NCBI GenBank assembly: GCA_904419745.1
Contig: CAJFSS010000014.1
Coordinates: 1 to 64,000 of the forward strand
Origin: Candidatus Pseudoruminococcus merdavium
GTDB lineage: Bacteria > Bacillota > Clostridia > Oscillospirales > Ruminococcaceae
Direction of reading: 5' to 3'
DNA length: 64,000 nt
This document shows, in pieces, positions 1-8,789 of the stretch. The notes beneath the pieces were generated by a model, which was not told the DNA's origin, searched no databases, and saw only the letters and a program-made list of their open reading frames with translations. Made by a program: the position numbers and the translations under genes. Numbering within the stretch: the first letter of the stretch is position 1; every line of letters starts with the position of its first letter.

Positions 1-33
1 AGTTCCGGGGTTTTTGACCACTTTTGATAAAGT

Positions 34-432
34 TTAGCGCTTGCTGAACTGCGGAGCGCGACGGGCAGCCTTGAGGCCGTATTTCTTACGCTCTTTCATA
101 CGCGGATCACGGGTCAGGAAACCTGCCTTTTTCAGGACAGCGCGGAATTCCGGATTGACGCCGAGAAGCGCTCTGGAGATACCGTGGCGGATAGCGCCGG
201 CCTGGCCGGAAACACCGCCGCCTGCAACAGTGCAGACGATGTCATAGTTGCCAACAGTATTGGTCAAGTTCAGCGGCTGACGGACGATGAGCTTAAGGGT
301 TTCAAGACCAAAGTAATCGTCAATGTCTCTGCCGTTGATGGTGATATTGCCGGTTCCCTCGTAGATACGGACACGGGAAACAGAATTTTTTCTTCTGCCA
401 GTGCCATAAAAATATGGTTTAGAATCGTACAT
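34..432 (-). CDS. rpsI: 30S ribosomal protein S9
   Basis: Small-subunit protein S9, whose C-terminal tail reaches the P-site tRNA. The 132-residue protein has the family's YFGTGRRK-type N-terminus ([13 protein letters not shown]), the [10 protein letters not shown] motif and the basic C-terminus ending QFSKR, so it is complete. The upstream in-frame TTG is rejected: ATG at 432 has GGAGG eight bases before it. It lies 19 bases after rplM and is co-transcribed with it, the standard rplM-rpsI operon. The stop codon is close to the window edge, so its terminator is outside. Confidence 0.97.
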   Translation of the reverse strand: MYDSKPYFYGTGRRKNSVSRVRIYEGTGNITINGRDIDDYFGLETLKLIVRQPLNLTNTVGNYDIVCTVAGGGVSGQAGAIRHGISRALLGVNPEFRAVLKKAGFLTRDPRMKERKKYGLKAARRAPQFSKR

Positions 433-451
433 CAAAAATGCCTCCCCTCAA

Positions 452-880
452 TTAAAACTCGTAAGTTTCTGGTTTCTGTGCTGCATGGTTGTGAGCGGCA
501 CCTTTGTATACGCGAAGACGGGTAAGCGCCTTGCGGCCGATGGTGGTATCCGGAACCATACCCTTAACTGCAAGGGTCATTGCTTTTTCCGGGTTCTCTG
601 CCATCAAAGTAGCATATTTAACTTCTTTGAGGCCGCCGACCCATCCGGTGTGATGACGGTAGTACTTTTGTTCCAGCTTTTTGCCGGTCAGGACTGCCTT
701 TTCCACATTAATGATAATGACGTGATCGCCACAGTCGACATGCGGGGTAAAGGTAACTTTCTGTTTGCCGCGGAGAAGTTCCGCTGCTTTTGCGGCGACG
801 CGTCCGAGAGGCTTGTCTGTAGCGTCAAGCACATACCAAGAACGGCTGACTTCGCCGGCTTTTGCCATAAACGTTGACAT
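452..880 (-). CDS. rplM: 50S ribosomal protein L13
   Basis: Large-subunit assembly protein L13, 142 residues, the normal bacterial length. Family landmarks are WYVLDATDKPLGR near the N-terminus, the GDHVIIINVEKAVLTGKK core and the KALTRLRVYKGAAHNH C-terminus. The open frame extends upstream to 964, but ATG at 880 is preceded by AGGAGGG with seven bases spacing, and the extension has no L13 similarity. First gene of the rplM-rpsI operon, with a consensus promoter about 90 bases upstream and a hairpin leader that may be autoregulatory. Confidence 0.97.
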   Translation of the reverse strand: MSTFMAKAGEVSRSWYVLDATDKPLGRVAAKAAELLRGKQKVTFTPHVDCGDHVIIINVEKAVLTGKKLEQKYYRHHTGWVGGLKEVKYATLMAENPEKAMTLAVKGMVPDTTIGRKALTRLRVYKGAAHNHAAQKPETYEF

Positions 881-922
881 GGTTTTTCCCTCCTGCGATA
901 TATTCACAAGTAATTGATTTAC

Positions 923-958
923 GTTTCCAGCTGCCCAAAAATGGACAGACCCCGAAAC
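923..958 (-). promoter_or_regulatory. Hairpin in rplM leader (L13-leader-like)
   Basis: In the transcribed leader of rplM, GUUUC pairs with GAAAC and an inner CUGUCC pairs with GGGCAG around a U-rich loop. Firmicutes are known to carry an autoregulatory L13 leader RNA in this position; assignment here rests on position and folding by eye only. A covariance search against the L13 leader family would decide. Confidence 0.45.
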
Positions 959-969
959 AGGCAAGTTAT

Positions 970-998
970 ATTATAGGAAGTTTTACAAACACTGTCAA
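970..998 (-). promoter_or_regulatory. Sigma-A promoter of rplM-rpsI
   Basis: On the minus strand TTGACA (993-998) and TATAAT (970-975) are separated by 17 bases, a perfect vegetative promoter. Transcription would start near 963, giving an 80-base leader before rplM. Confidence 0.85.
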
Positions 999-1181
999 GC
1001 ATTTTTTTGATTTTTTTAATTTACATCCCTGCCATCTCCTGTTTTCTTCGTTTTTTATATATTTATCTCTCTCATTCTCATGCGCCATTTTATTTTTTTC
1101 CTTGCAACCGGCCTCTGTTTTGTGTAGAATACCTTTAGCTTAGAAAACAGGAAAACTGAAATCGAGGAAAAGGAGCAGATT

Positions 1182-1904
1182 ATGCAGGATATTCTCGGGT
1201 ACATGCGAAAAGCCATTACCGATTACCATATGATTGAAGATGGGGACAAAATTGCCGTGGGCGTCTCCGGCGGAAAAGATTCCGTTGTCCTGCTCACTGG
1301 GCTTGCCCGACTCCAGCGTTTTATTGGAATCCAGTATACCCTTGTCGCGGTGACATTGGATCCCGGGTTTGAGGGACGGCAGGAGGATTATTCTCCCATT
1401 TCCTCCCTTTGCGCGCAGTACGGGGTGGAGTATGTGGTCAAGCGTACCGGAATGGGGGAGATCATTTTTAATATCAGGCAGGAAAAAAATCCATGCAGCC
1501 TGTGCGCCAGAATGCGTAGAGGAGCACTCCATGATACCGCTAAGGAAAATGGATGCAACAAGATTGCGCTCGGCCACCACTTTGATGATGCGGTGGAGAC
1601 TTTTTTTATGAATCTGTTTCACGAAGGTAGAATTGGATGCTTTTCCCCGGTCAGTTATCTTTCCAGAAAAGATTTGACCATGATCCGTCCGCTTGTATAT
1701 GCATCCGAGCGAGAAATCCGCAATGCAGCTGTCAGGGAACATCTGCCGATTGTCAAGAGCAAATGCCCGGTCGACGGGGTGACAAACCGACAAAAGACCA
1801 AAGAATGGCTCTGCCAGATGGAACAAGAATATCCCGGCTTACGCAAACGGGTGTTTGGGGCCATGAAACGCGCGGATATTGATGGATGGGGAACCAGGGA
1901 ATAA
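1182..1904 (+). CDS. TtcA-like tRNA 2-thiocytidine synthase, PP-loop ATPase
   Basis: PP-loop ATPase of the TtcA/TtuA group, which activates a tRNA base by adenylation and exchanges oxygen for sulfur. The 240-residue protein has the PP-loop SGGKDS at 29-34, a CSLC pair at 105-108, GHHFDDAVET at 131-140 and a further Cys at 195; three cysteines in this arrangement bind a [4Fe-4S] cluster in E. coli TtcA. ATG at 1182 follows AAAGGAG. It stands alone between the divergent rplM promoter and an aldo/keto reductase with its own promoter. Substrate tRNA is not provable from sequence; some Firmicute paralogues of this size are annotated only as TtcA-family ATPases. Confidence 0.85.
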   Translation: MQDILGYMRKAITDYHMIEDGDKIAVGVSGGKDSVVLLTGLARLQRFIGIQYTLVAVTLDPGFEGRQEDYSPISSLCAQYGVEYVVKRTGMGEIIFNIRQEKNPCSLCARMRRGALHDTAKENGCNKIALGHHFDDAVETFFMNLFHEGRIGCFSPVSYLSRKDLTMIRPLVYASEREIRNAAVREHLPIVKSKCPVDGVTNRQKTKEWLCQMEQEYPGLRKRVFGAMKRADIDGWGTRE

Positions 1905-1943
1905 CCTTATATAAAAAGATCCATGCCAATCCTGTAAAAACAA

Positions 1944-1974
1944 TTGACTTAGAGCAAACTCCAAGTGTTATAAT
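1944..1974 (+). promoter_or_regulatory. Probable promoter of the aldo/keto reductase
   Basis: TTGACT at 1944-1949 and TATAAT at 1969-1974, 19 bases apart, slightly longer than ideal. A poorer -10 three bases upstream would give 16. It leaves an 85-base leader before the start at 2062. Confidence 0.5.
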
Positions 1975-2061
1975 AACAGTAAAATGAGTAGTGTTTCCCT
2001 CTTTTCCGCAGGGAAAACGGAAAAACGAGGACATTGTGAACGGCAAGAAGGAGGAATATCC

Positions 2062-3180
2062 ATGAAAAAATTAGGGTTCGGCACCATGCGCCTTCCGCTG
2101 CTTGACAGCAGCGACCCCACCTCCATTGATATGGAGCAGTTTTGCCAGATGGCAGACGAATTTATCAAACGGGGATTTACCTATTTTGACACCGCCTATA
2201 TGTACCACAACCATAAAAGTGAGATTGCTGTCCGGGAAGCAGTTGTCAAACGTCACCCCAGGGACAGTTTTACATTGGCGTCCAAATTGCCAATGTCCAT
2301 GCTCAAAGACGCGGAGCACCAGCAGGTTGTCTTTGACGAACAGCTTGAAAAATGCGGCGTAGACTATTTCGACTATTATCTGTTACATAACCTGACGAAA
2401 ACTTCTTACAAAAAAGCGGAGGAATTTGGCAGCTTTGCTTTTGCCATGCAGAAAAAAGCGGAGGGAAAAGTCCGCCATGTTGGATTTTCCTTCCACGATG
2501 AGGCGGATCTGCTAGACGAAATTCTGACAAAACATCCGGAAGTGGAATTCGTCCAGCTCCAGCTCAACTATATTGACTGGGAAAGCCAGACCATCCAGTC
2601 CCGCGCCTGCTATGAGGTCTGTGTCAAACACAACAAGCCAGTCATTGTCATGGAGCCGGTCAAGGGAGGAATTCTGGTTAATTCTCTGCCCCAAAAGGCA
2701 AAGGAACTCTATGAACAGGCAAATCCTGCAATGTCTGTAGCCTCTTGGGCTGTCCGGTTTGCTGCCAGCCTTGAGAACGTGATGATGGTGCTCAGTGGAA
2801 TGTCTTCCCTGGAGCAACTCGAGGATAACCTGTCCTATATGGAAGAGTTTGAGCCCCTATCTCAAAAGGAACATGCCACCATTGAAAAAGTAGTTTCCAT
2901 TATGAACGAATCCGCCATGGTTGCGTGCACCGCATGTGCCTACTGTGTGGAAGGATGTCCCATGAACATCCAGATTCCAAAATACTTTGCTGCCTACAAT
3001 GCAGTCAAGCAATTCGGGGAAAAAGTATTTGGCAATCAGCGGATGTACTACAATGTCAGTGCAGAGGGAAACGGAAAAGCCTCCGAATGCATTGCTTGCG
3101 GACAGTGCGAGGGGATCTGTCCTCAGCATCTCCCCATTATTGACCTGCTCAAAGACGTAGCAGAAACTTTTGAACAATAA
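2062..3180 (+). CDS. Aldo/keto reductase with C-terminal 2[4Fe-4S] ferredoxin domain
   Basis: NAD(P)H-dependent oxidoreductase of the aldo/keto reductase superfamily fused to a bacterial ferredoxin-like tail; 372 residues. The AKR barrel has the catalytic tetrad candidates Asp43, Tyr48, Lys75 and His109 in the usual spacing (DTAYMY, SK, LLH). The tail has two Cys clusters, CTACAYCVEGC at 289-299 and CIACGQCEGIC at 343-353, the pattern for two [4Fe-4S] clusters. This architecture is common in anaerobic Clostridia, with unknown substrates; it may couple ferredoxin and nicotinamide. The upstream frame is rejected because AAGGAGG lies just before ATG 2062. Monocistronic: own promoter and a strong terminator. 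Confidence 0.9.
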   Translation: MKKLGFGTMRLPLLDSSDPTSIDMEQFCQMADEFIKRGFTYFDTAYMYHNHKSEIAVREAVVKRHPRDSFTLASKLPMSMLKDAEHQQVVFDEQLEKCGVDYFDYYLLHNLTKTSYKKAEEFGSFAFAMQKKAEGKVRHVGFSFHDEADLLDEILTKHPEVEFVQLQLNYIDWESQTIQSRACYEVCVKHNKPVIVMEPVKGGILVNSLPQKAKELYEQANPAMSVASWAVRFAASLENVMMVLSGMSSLEQLEDNLSYMEEFEPLSQKEHATIEKVVSIMNESAMVACTACAYCVEGCPMNIQIPKYFAAYNAVKQFGEKVFGNQRMYYNVSAEGNGKASECIACGQCEGICPQHLPIIDLLKDVAETFEQ

Positions 3181-3191
3181 TCCCCCATATA

Positions 3192-3235
3192 GAGAAACAG
3201 GTCCCTGGATTTTCCAGCGACCTGTTTCTCCTTTT
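3192..3235 (+). terminator. Intrinsic terminator of the aldo/keto reductase
   Basis: GAGAAACAGGTC (3192-3203) pairs with GACCTGTTTCTC (3219-3230), with an inner CTGG/CCAG, followed by CTTTTC. Confidence 0.85.
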
Positions 3236-3275
3236 CGGCTTTCAAACAAAGCAAAGAAGAGTTAAACCCAAACAG

Positions 3276-3314
3276 AAAAAAACGCTCCTCGGAAATTTCC
3301 GGGGAGCGTTTTTT
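3276..3314 (-). terminator. Terminator of guaB, bidirectional
   Basis: ACGCTCC and CGGAAA (3282-3295) pair with TTTCCG and GGAGCGT (3296-3309). T-rich tails on both strands let it serve guaB on the minus strand and back up the terminator of the convergent gene. Confidence 0.85.
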
Positions 3315-3321
3315 ATAAAAC

Positions 3322-4827
3322 TTATTTAATGACGTTGCTGGAATCCTTGAGTACGACGTCATGTGCGCCGCCCTCTACAATGCTGGTTGCGGAAACCAGA
3401 GTCAGCTTTGCTTTTTTCTGCAGTTCCGGGATGGTGAGCGCTCCGCAGTTGCACATAGTGGATTTAACCTTACTCAAGGTGAGCTGCACATTGTCCTTCA
3501 GGCTACCCGCATAGGAGACATAGGAATCGACGCCCTCCTCAAAGGAGAGTTTTGCCGCGCCGCCCATATCATAGCGCTGCCAGTTCCTTGCCCTGGAAGA
3601 CCCTTCGCCCCAGTACTCTTTCATATAGTTTCCATTGATGTTTACTTTATTTGTCGGGCTTTCATCAAAACGGGCGAAATACCGGCCCAACATGACAAAG
3701 TCAGCTCCCATAGCAAGCGCCAGGGTGAGATGATGATCATGGACAATCCCGCCATCCGAGCAGATAGGCACATAAATGCCGGTCTCTTCAAAATACTCGT
3801 CGCGTGCCTTGGCAACTTCAATAACAGCCGAGGCCTGTCCACGTCCAATTCCTTTCTGTTCCCTTGTAATACAGATAGAACCGCCCCCAATACCGATCTT
3901 AACAAAATCTGCACCTGCCTTGGCAAGGAACAGGAACCCGTCGCGATCCACAACATTTCCAGCGCCAACTTTGACGGTATCGCCGTATTTTGCGCGGATA
4001 AAGTCAATTGTCCTGGACTGCCACTCGGTAAATCCCTCTGAAGAATCAATGCACAGAACATCTGCGCCCGCTTCAACTAATGCAGGGACTCGCTCCTCAT
4101 AGTCGCGAGTATTAATGCCCGCGCCGACCACATAGCGTTTGGAGGCGTCCAGCAGTTCATTTGGGTTTTCCTTATGGGAGTCATAGTCTTTACGGAAGAC
4201 GAAATAGAGGAGTCTCTGGTTTTTGTCGATAATCGGCAGGGAATTGAGCTTGTGATCCCAAATGATGTTGTTTGCCTCTTTCAGGGTTGTGCCTTCCTCT
4301 GCGGTAATCAGCTTTTCAAACGGGGTCATAAATTCAGAGACCTTAGTCTCAGGTGACATCCTGCTGACGCGGTAGTCCCTGCTGGTGACAATACCAAGCA
4401 GTTTCCCATCACAGGTGCCGTCGTCAGTAACTGCAACAGTGGAGTGATCCGTCTTTTCCTTCAGGGCAAGGATATCCGCAAGCGTTTGATCCGGGCGGAT
4501 ATTGGAATCGCTGCGTACAAAACCCGCTTTATAGTTCTTTGCACGGGCCACCATGGCGGCCTCGCTTTCAATGCTCTGGGAACCATAAATAAAGGAGATC
4601 CCGCCTTCTTTCGCAAGGGCAACCGCCATATTGTCATCAGACACAGACTGCATAATTGCGGAAACCATTGGAATATTCATGGAGATGGCCGGTTCTTCTC
4701 CCTTTTTAAACTTGACAAGCGGGGTTTTGAGGCTGACATTGCTGGGAATGCACTCGGCAGAAGAATAGCCGGGAACCAGCAGATACTCGTTAAACGTATG
4801 GGACGGCTCACTGAAATAATACGCCAT
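3322..4827 (-). CDS. guaB: IMP dehydrogenase
   Basis: Oxidises IMP to XMP with NAD+, the committed step to guanine nucleotides. The 501-residue protein has an N-terminal barrel half, two CBS repeats at about 103-215, and the active-site loop [10 protein letters not shown] with catalytic Cys319, then [31 protein letters not shown] matches the phosphate-binding region only in parts. The later flap ([13 protein letters not shown]) differs from the EGVEGRVP-type of typical bacterial IMPDH but is a known clostridial variant. GMP reductase is unlikely because it lacks CBS domains. ATG 4827 follows AAAAGGAG. Own promoter and an unusual folded leader upstream. Confidence 0.93.
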   Translation of the reverse strand: MAYYFSEPSHTFNEYLLVPGYSSAECIPSNVSLKTPLVKFKKGEEPAISMNIPMVSAIMQSVSDDNMAVALAKEGGISFIYGSQSIESEAAMVARAKNYKAGFVRSDSNIRPDQTLADILALKEKTDHSTVAVTDDGTCDGKLLGIVTSRDYRVSRMSPETKVSEFMTPFEKLITAEEGTTLKEANNIIWDHKLNSLPIIDKNQRLLYFVFRKDYDSHKENPNELLDASKRYVVGAGINTRDYEERVPALVEAGADVLCIDSSEGFTEWQSRTIDFIRAKYGDTVKVGAGNVVDRDGFLFLAKAGADFVKIGIGGGSICITREQKGIGRGQASAVIEVAKARDEYFEETGIYVPICSDGGIVHDHHLTLALAMGADFVMLGRYFARFDESPTNKVNINGNYMKEYWGEGSSRARNWQRYDMGGAAKLSFEEGVDSYVSYAGSLKDNVQLTLSKVKSTMCNCGALTIPELQKKAKLTLVSATSIVEGGAHDVVLKDSSNVIK

Positions 4828-4881
4828 AGTATCGTCTCCTTTTCAATTCTCTGTAAATGACGGATCGGTTGAATAAAAATA

Positions 4882-4936
4882 CGCCGTTTTCCATAAAATT
4901 CCACTCTATTCAGAGAAAGCCCACAGAAAACCGGCG
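4882..4936 (-). promoter_or_regulatory. Structured 5' leader of guaB, function unknown
   Basis: In the guaB leader, CGCCGgUUUUC (complement of 4926-4936) can pair with GAAAACGGCG (complement of 4882-4891), with an inner CUCU-GAAU-AGAG hairpin (4904-4915) and conserved-looking purine-rich strands between. I do not recognise a purine, PRPP or ppGpp riboswitch consensus. Position suggests feedback control of guanine synthesis. Confidence 0.35.
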
Positions 4937-4950
4937 ATGAAGTTTTTCCT

Positions 4951-4979
4951 ATTATAATGAGGAAAAAACCATAAGTCAA
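4951..4979 (-). promoter_or_regulatory. Sigma-A promoter of guaB
   Basis: Minus-strand TTGACT (4974-4979), 17 bases, TATAAT (4951-4956). The transcript would start about 117 bases before the guaB ATG, including the folded leader. Confidence 0.8.
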
Positions 4980-5176
4980 GCACTCTTTTTCTCACTCGGA
5001 AGACTTTATCATAATCCATAACTATACAGGGAAAACATCCCCCGGTTTTTATGGATTTTTTTGGCGAATTTTATGGACTGACCAGAAAAAACGCCCATAT
5101 CTGTGGAGGCAAAAGCTGTATAAATATGATGGTTGGTTCCCACGATAAAACCATGAGGGCCGTATACTTCCCACAC

Positions 5177-5731
5177 TTACCAGTAATTTCTGCCCTGTCC
5201 CATATATGGCGGATACGGATTTTGCGGCGGAGGCGCCATGTCTGTTGGAACTCGGTTGCGCACTGCAAAAACAAAAACCGGTCCCAATCCCAAGATAATG
5301 GAGAGTACCAAAAACAGGGTTGCCCTTTGGGGTGCATGGACTTTAAGAATCTGATAATAGGAAATATAGGTAAATACGGCCGATACAATCATTAGCGCCC
5401 AAGAAAGTATAACAGGGAAATCAAATAACCCTGTAAACACTCCCATAAAAAAGCTGACGCATCCAAAGATGAGTAGAATCAGGGAATATCGGGTATTTTT
5501 CCCCTCGTGCATTTCAATCTGATCTGCAATACTTCCCAAAAGATACATTCTTCCAATGGGAATCCACGCGAGGAAAGCATTGTCAATCCCTCTACACTGC
5601 GCAATGTGGTACAGGCCAATGCTTTCCAGAACATAAAAAACAATCAACACAATGGCTACAATCGCCAGGACAGCAACAATCACTGTCCAAAAAAGGACTA
5701 AAAATTCTGCCAAATCTCGATAGTAGTACAT
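5177..5731 (-). CDS. Hypothetical four-helix membrane protein
   Basis: I do not recognise a characterised family. The 184-residue protein starts with a long hydrophobic helix (about 10-37), followed by three more between about 60 and 150, and ends in a proline-rich, aromatic cytoplasmic tail (PPPQNPYPPYMGQGRNYW). Such Pro/Tyr/Gly tails are common in small Firmicute membrane proteins of unknown role. ATG 5731 is chosen over the in-frame TTG just before it because GGGAGG precedes it. It has its own promoter and is transcribed away from the MarR gene. Confidence 0.8.
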   Translation of the reverse strand: MYYYRDLAEFLVLFWTVIVAVLAIVAIVLIVFYVLESIGLYHIAQCRGIDNAFLAWIPIGRMYLLGSIADQIEMHEGKNTRYSLILLIFGCVSFFMGVFTGLFDFPVILSWALMIVSAVFTYISYYQILKVHAPQRATLFLVLSIILGLGPVFVFAVRNRVPTDMAPPPQNPYPPYMGQGRNYW

Positions 5732-5820
5732 CAAATTCCTCCCTCAATCAATTATCCCTACTCATGGAGCCACCATGGGGCAGGCCAGACATAGCCTCGT
5801 TTCCAATTCTCCATAAATCC

Positions 5821-5849
5821 ATTATACCGGAGGAAAAAGTTTTCTGCAA
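5821..5849 (-). promoter_or_regulatory. Promoter of the 184-residue membrane protein
   Basis: Minus-strand TTGCAG (5844-5849), 17 bases, TATAAT (5821-5826). It is divergent from the MarR promoter, and its upstream flank carries the first MarR-like inverted repeat at 5876-5892. Confidence 0.7.
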
Positions 5850-5875
5850 TATTTACAATTCTAAACTCAAATTAG

Positions 5876-5892
5876 TTAGTTAGACAAACTAA
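5876..5892. promoter_or_regulatory. Candidate MarR operator 1
   Basis: TTAGTT and AACTAA arms separated by five bases, in the divergent region upstream of the MarR gene. It shares the TTAGT/ACTAA half-sites with operator 2 but with a wider gap, so it may be a weaker or accessory site. Confidence 0.4.
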
Positions 5893-5937
5893 AATAAAAA
5901 CAAATCGTAAATAAAAATTGAATTATGACCGAGTTTC

Positions 5938-5967
5938 TTGAATATATATCCTGATTTATGGTAAAGT
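5938..5967 (+). promoter_or_regulatory. Probable promoter of the MarR-ABC operon
   Basis: TTGAAT (5938-5943), 18 bases, TAAAGT (5962-5967). The start point would fall inside the inverted repeat at 5972-5985, which fits autorepression. Confidence 0.45.
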
Positions 5968-5971
5968 GTTT

Positions 5972-5985
5972 CTTAGTCAACTAAG
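5972..5985. promoter_or_regulatory. Candidate MarR operator 2 at the transcription start
   Basis: CTTAGT-CA-ACTAAG inverted repeat immediately upstream of the ribosome binding site of the MarR gene and just downstream of its -10 box; a bound dimer would block initiation. Confidence 0.55.
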
Positions 5986-6003
5986 TAAAAGGAGGAAGAA
6001 CGG

Positions 6004-6519
6004 ATGTCATGCCGCCATGAAGACTCCCTGCCAATTCTTCTGGGACAGATCAGTCATTTACAATTGCTGAAAGCATATGGCCTGTTGGAAGAACTCGGCG
6101 TCCATCCCAAGCAAGTACCTACCCTCATAATCCTCAGACATCATGAGGGCATTAGCCAAAGAGATCTTGTTGATTTACTCCGCGTCAAAGCTCCCACTGT
6201 GGCGGTCACCATCAAGCGACTGGAACGGGCAGGCTACGTAGAACGCCGGGGAGATACGGCCGATCAGAGGATTAGCCGGATTTATCTGACCAATTATGGC
6301 AAGGAAATTGTTGAACAAATTCCTTCGCGCATCAAACAGGTGGAAGAAAAAGCGCTTGAGGGGTTTACTCAGGAAGAGCGCCTTTTGATGCGCAGGCTTC
6401 TGCTACAGATACGTGAAAACCTGACAAAACCCGGCCCGAAACAAACTGTGAAGGACTCTGGCGGTAAGAGTAGTCGCCGCAGACATATTCCCAGAAATCG
6501 ATTTCAAAGAGAGGACTGA
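6004..6519 (+). CDS. MarR-family transcriptional regulator
   Basis: Winged-helix repressor, 171 residues. The central part has the MarR layout: helix QRDLVDLLRVKAPTVAVTIKRLERAGYVERR as recognition region (read in segments), the wing with the family's D-x-R-x-x-R motif (TADQRISRIYLT), and dimer helices at both ends. A basic C-terminal tail (about 145-171, SSRRRHIPRNR) is longer than usual. GGAGG precedes ATG 6004. It is followed after five bases by two ABC exporter genes, the classical drug-efflux arrangement, with inverted repeats at its promoter indicating autoregulation. Ligand unknown. Confidence 0.9.
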   Translation: MSCRHEDSLPILLGQISHLQLLKAYGLLEELGVHPKQVPTLIILRHHEGISQRDLVDLLRVKAPTVAVTIKRLERAGYVERRGDTADQRISRIYLTNYGKEIVEQIPSRIKQVEEKALEGFTQEERLLMRRLLLQIRENLTKPGPKQTVKDSGGKSSRRRHIPRNRFQRED

Positions 6520-6524
6520 CCCAT

Positions 6525-8789
6525 TTGCTGAAACTTGCAAAATACCTCAAAAAATCCATTATCCCCATTCTGATGATTTTTGGACTACTGGTTGTCCAGG
6601 CAATGTGTGACCTGGCGCTCCCAGACTACACCTCTAAAATCGTCGATGTCGGTATCCAGCAGGGCGGAATTGAAAATGCCACTCCAAAAGCTGCTACCAA
6701 GGCCGAACTGGATAAAATTCTGCTGTTTATGAATCAATCCGAACAGCAAACAGTTTTACAGGAATACCGCCTGCTTGAACGGGAAAATCTTTCAGATTCC
6801 GAATACAAAAATTATGTGGAAGACTATCCCGCTCTGGAAAACGAACCCATCTATGTACTGGATACCAAGGATGAAGACACCATTGAAAAGCTCTCCTCCA
6901 TATTCGCAAAGCCTATCCTCCTTACAGGTTTCCTGGAACAGGACAATGAACAGACCGCTCGTCTCAAAGAACAACTGCTTGCCCAAATGATGCCTGCGGG
7001 TTCTTCTCAGGAAACTTCCGCAGAACAGATCGATCTATTTGCAGTGTTATCCAATCTTCCAAAAGAACAGATGGAACAATTGACTACCCAAATCGAGGAA
7101 TCTTTTGGGGAATTCTCTGACAGTATGGTGGAACAGGGAGCAGCCTCTTTTCTGAAAACAGAATATGAACGCCTTGGGATGAGTGCCTCAAACATTCAAA
7201 CCGGGTACATTCTCCGTACCGGGCTGAAAATGCTCGGTGTTTCCCTTCTGGCCGTCCTTGCAACCATCCTTGTTGGGTTTCTTGCCTCCCGTGTTGCAGC
7301 GTCCCTGGGCCGCGATCTGCGCAGCGCAGTTTTCAAAAAAGTGGTCTCTTTTTCCAGCCAGGAAATGGATGAATTTTCAACTGCTTCCCTGATTACTAGG
7401 AGTACCAATGATATCCAACAGATTCAAATGTTGATGGTTATGCTGCTGCGTATTGTGTTTTATGCCCCTATTCTCGGAATTGGCGGTGTAATCAAAGTAC
7501 TCGGCACCAACACTTCAATGACTTGGATTATTGCTGTAGGAGTCGCAGCCGTACTGACCCTTGTGATTGTACTGTTCTGTATTGCCATGCCCCGTTTTAA
7601 GGTGATGCAGAAGCTGGTGGACAGGCTCAACCTGGTTACTCGTGAAATCCTAACCGGTCTCCCGGTAATCCGCGCATTTTCCACAGAAAAATACGAAGAA
7701 AAACGCTTTGATAAGGCAAACTGGGACTTGACCAGGACCAATTTGTTTGTAAACCGGGTCATGACCTGTATGATGCCCACCATGATGCTGATGATGAATA
7801 TCATCTCCATCATGATTGTGTGGTTTGGCGCTAAAGGGATCGATGCAGGCCAGATGCAGGTTGGGGATATGATGGCATTTTTGCAGTATACCATGCAAAT
7901 TATCATGTCTTTCCTGATGATTTCTATTGTTTCTATTATGCTGCCAAGGGCCTCTGTTTCCGCGGGGCGTATTGCCGAAGTCCTCAGAAAAGAGCCTGCA
8001 ATCACTGATCCGGTTGTGCCAAAAGCCATAGATCCTGCCAAGCGTGGGGTTGTAGAATTTCAAAATGTATCCTTCCGCTATCCAAATGCAGAGGAAAATG
8101 TACTCTCAGGCATTTCTTTTACTGCAAACCCTGGACAGACCACCGCTTTTATTGGTTCCACAGGTTCCGGAAAATCGACTCTGGTCAACCTGATCCCTCG
8201 TTTTTATGACGTAACCCAGGGGAAAATCCTGGTAGATGGAGTCAATATCAAAGATATGACCCAGCACGACCTACATGAAAAAATTGGTTATGTCCCGCAG
8301 CAGGGGGTTCTATTTTCCGGCACGATCGCCTCCAATATCAAATATGGCAAAAAAGATGCCAGCGACGAACAGATGCGTTCCGCTGCAGAAGTCGCTCAGG
8401 CCATGGAATTCATTTGCCAAAAGGAAGATACCTTCCACTCTGAAATTTCCCAGGGAGGAACGAATGTCTCCGGTGGACAAAAACAGCGGCTTTCCATTGC
8501 AAGAGCCATTGCCAAAGACCCGGAAATCTATATTTTTGACGACAGTTTTTCCGCTTTGGATTTTCAAACAGATCGCGCCCTGCGCGCCGCTTTAAAAGAC
8601 AAAACTGTAAATTCCACAGTCCTCATTGTCGCGCAGAGAATCAGTACCATTATGCATGCGGAACAGATTGTTGTACTGGATGAAGGGCAGATTGTCGGAA
8701 TTGGTACGCACAAGGAGCTGTTGGATTCCTGCGAGGTCTATCAACAGATCGCACTATCTCAGCTTTCGAAGGAGGAATTGGCGCAATGA
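6525..8789 (+). CDS. ABC exporter half-transporter, degenerate-site subunit
   Basis: First half of a heterodimeric type IV ABC exporter; 754 residues. After TM1 (about 10-32) there is an extra extracellular segment of about 170 residues before TM2, seen in a clostridial subgroup. The nucleotide-binding domain has Walker A GSTGSGKST (about 544-552) and a good signature VSGGQ (about 646), but Walker B reads FDDS, so Asp replaces the catalytic Glu, and the switch His is Gln (VAQRIST, about 701). These changes mark the non-catalytic site of BmrCD/TM287-288-like pairs. TTG start 6525 follows AGAGAGGAC. Overlaps its partner by four bases. Confidence 0.93.
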   Translation: MLKLAKYLKKSIIPILMIFGLLVVQAMCDLALPDYTSKIVDVGIQQGGIENATPKAATKAELDKILLFMNQSEQQTVLQEYRLLERENLSDSEYKNYVEDYPALENEPIYVLDTKDEDTIEKLSSIFAKPILLTGFLEQDNEQTARLKEQLLAQMMPAGSSQETSAEQIDLFAVLSNLPKEQMEQLTTQIEESFGEFSDSMVEQGAASFLKTEYERLGMSASNIQTGYILRTGLKMLGVSLLAVLATILVGFLASRVAASLGRDLRSAVFKKVVSFSSQEMDEFSTASLITRSTNDIQQIQMLMVMLLRIVFYAPILGIGGVIKVLGTNTSMTWIIAVGVAAVLTLVIVLFCIAMPRFKVMQKLVDRLNLVTREILTGLPVIRAFSTEKYEEKRFDKANWDLTRTNLFVNRVMTCMMPTMMLMMNIISIMIVWFGAKGIDAGQMQVGDMMAFLQYTMQIIMSFLMISIVSIMLPRASVSAGRIAEVLRKEPAITDPVVPKAIDPAKRGVVEFQNVSFRYPNAEENVLSGISFTANPGQTTAFIGSTGSGKSTLVNLIPRFYDVTQGKILVDGVNIKDMTQHDLHEKIGYVPQQGVLFSGTIASNIKYGKKDASDEQMRSAAEVAQAMEFICQKEDTFHSEISQGGTNVSGGQKQRLSIARAIAKDPEIYIFDDSFSALDFQTDRALRAALKDKTVNSTVLIVAQRISTIMHAEQIVVLDEGQIVGIGTHKELLDSCEVYQQIALSQLSKEELAQ

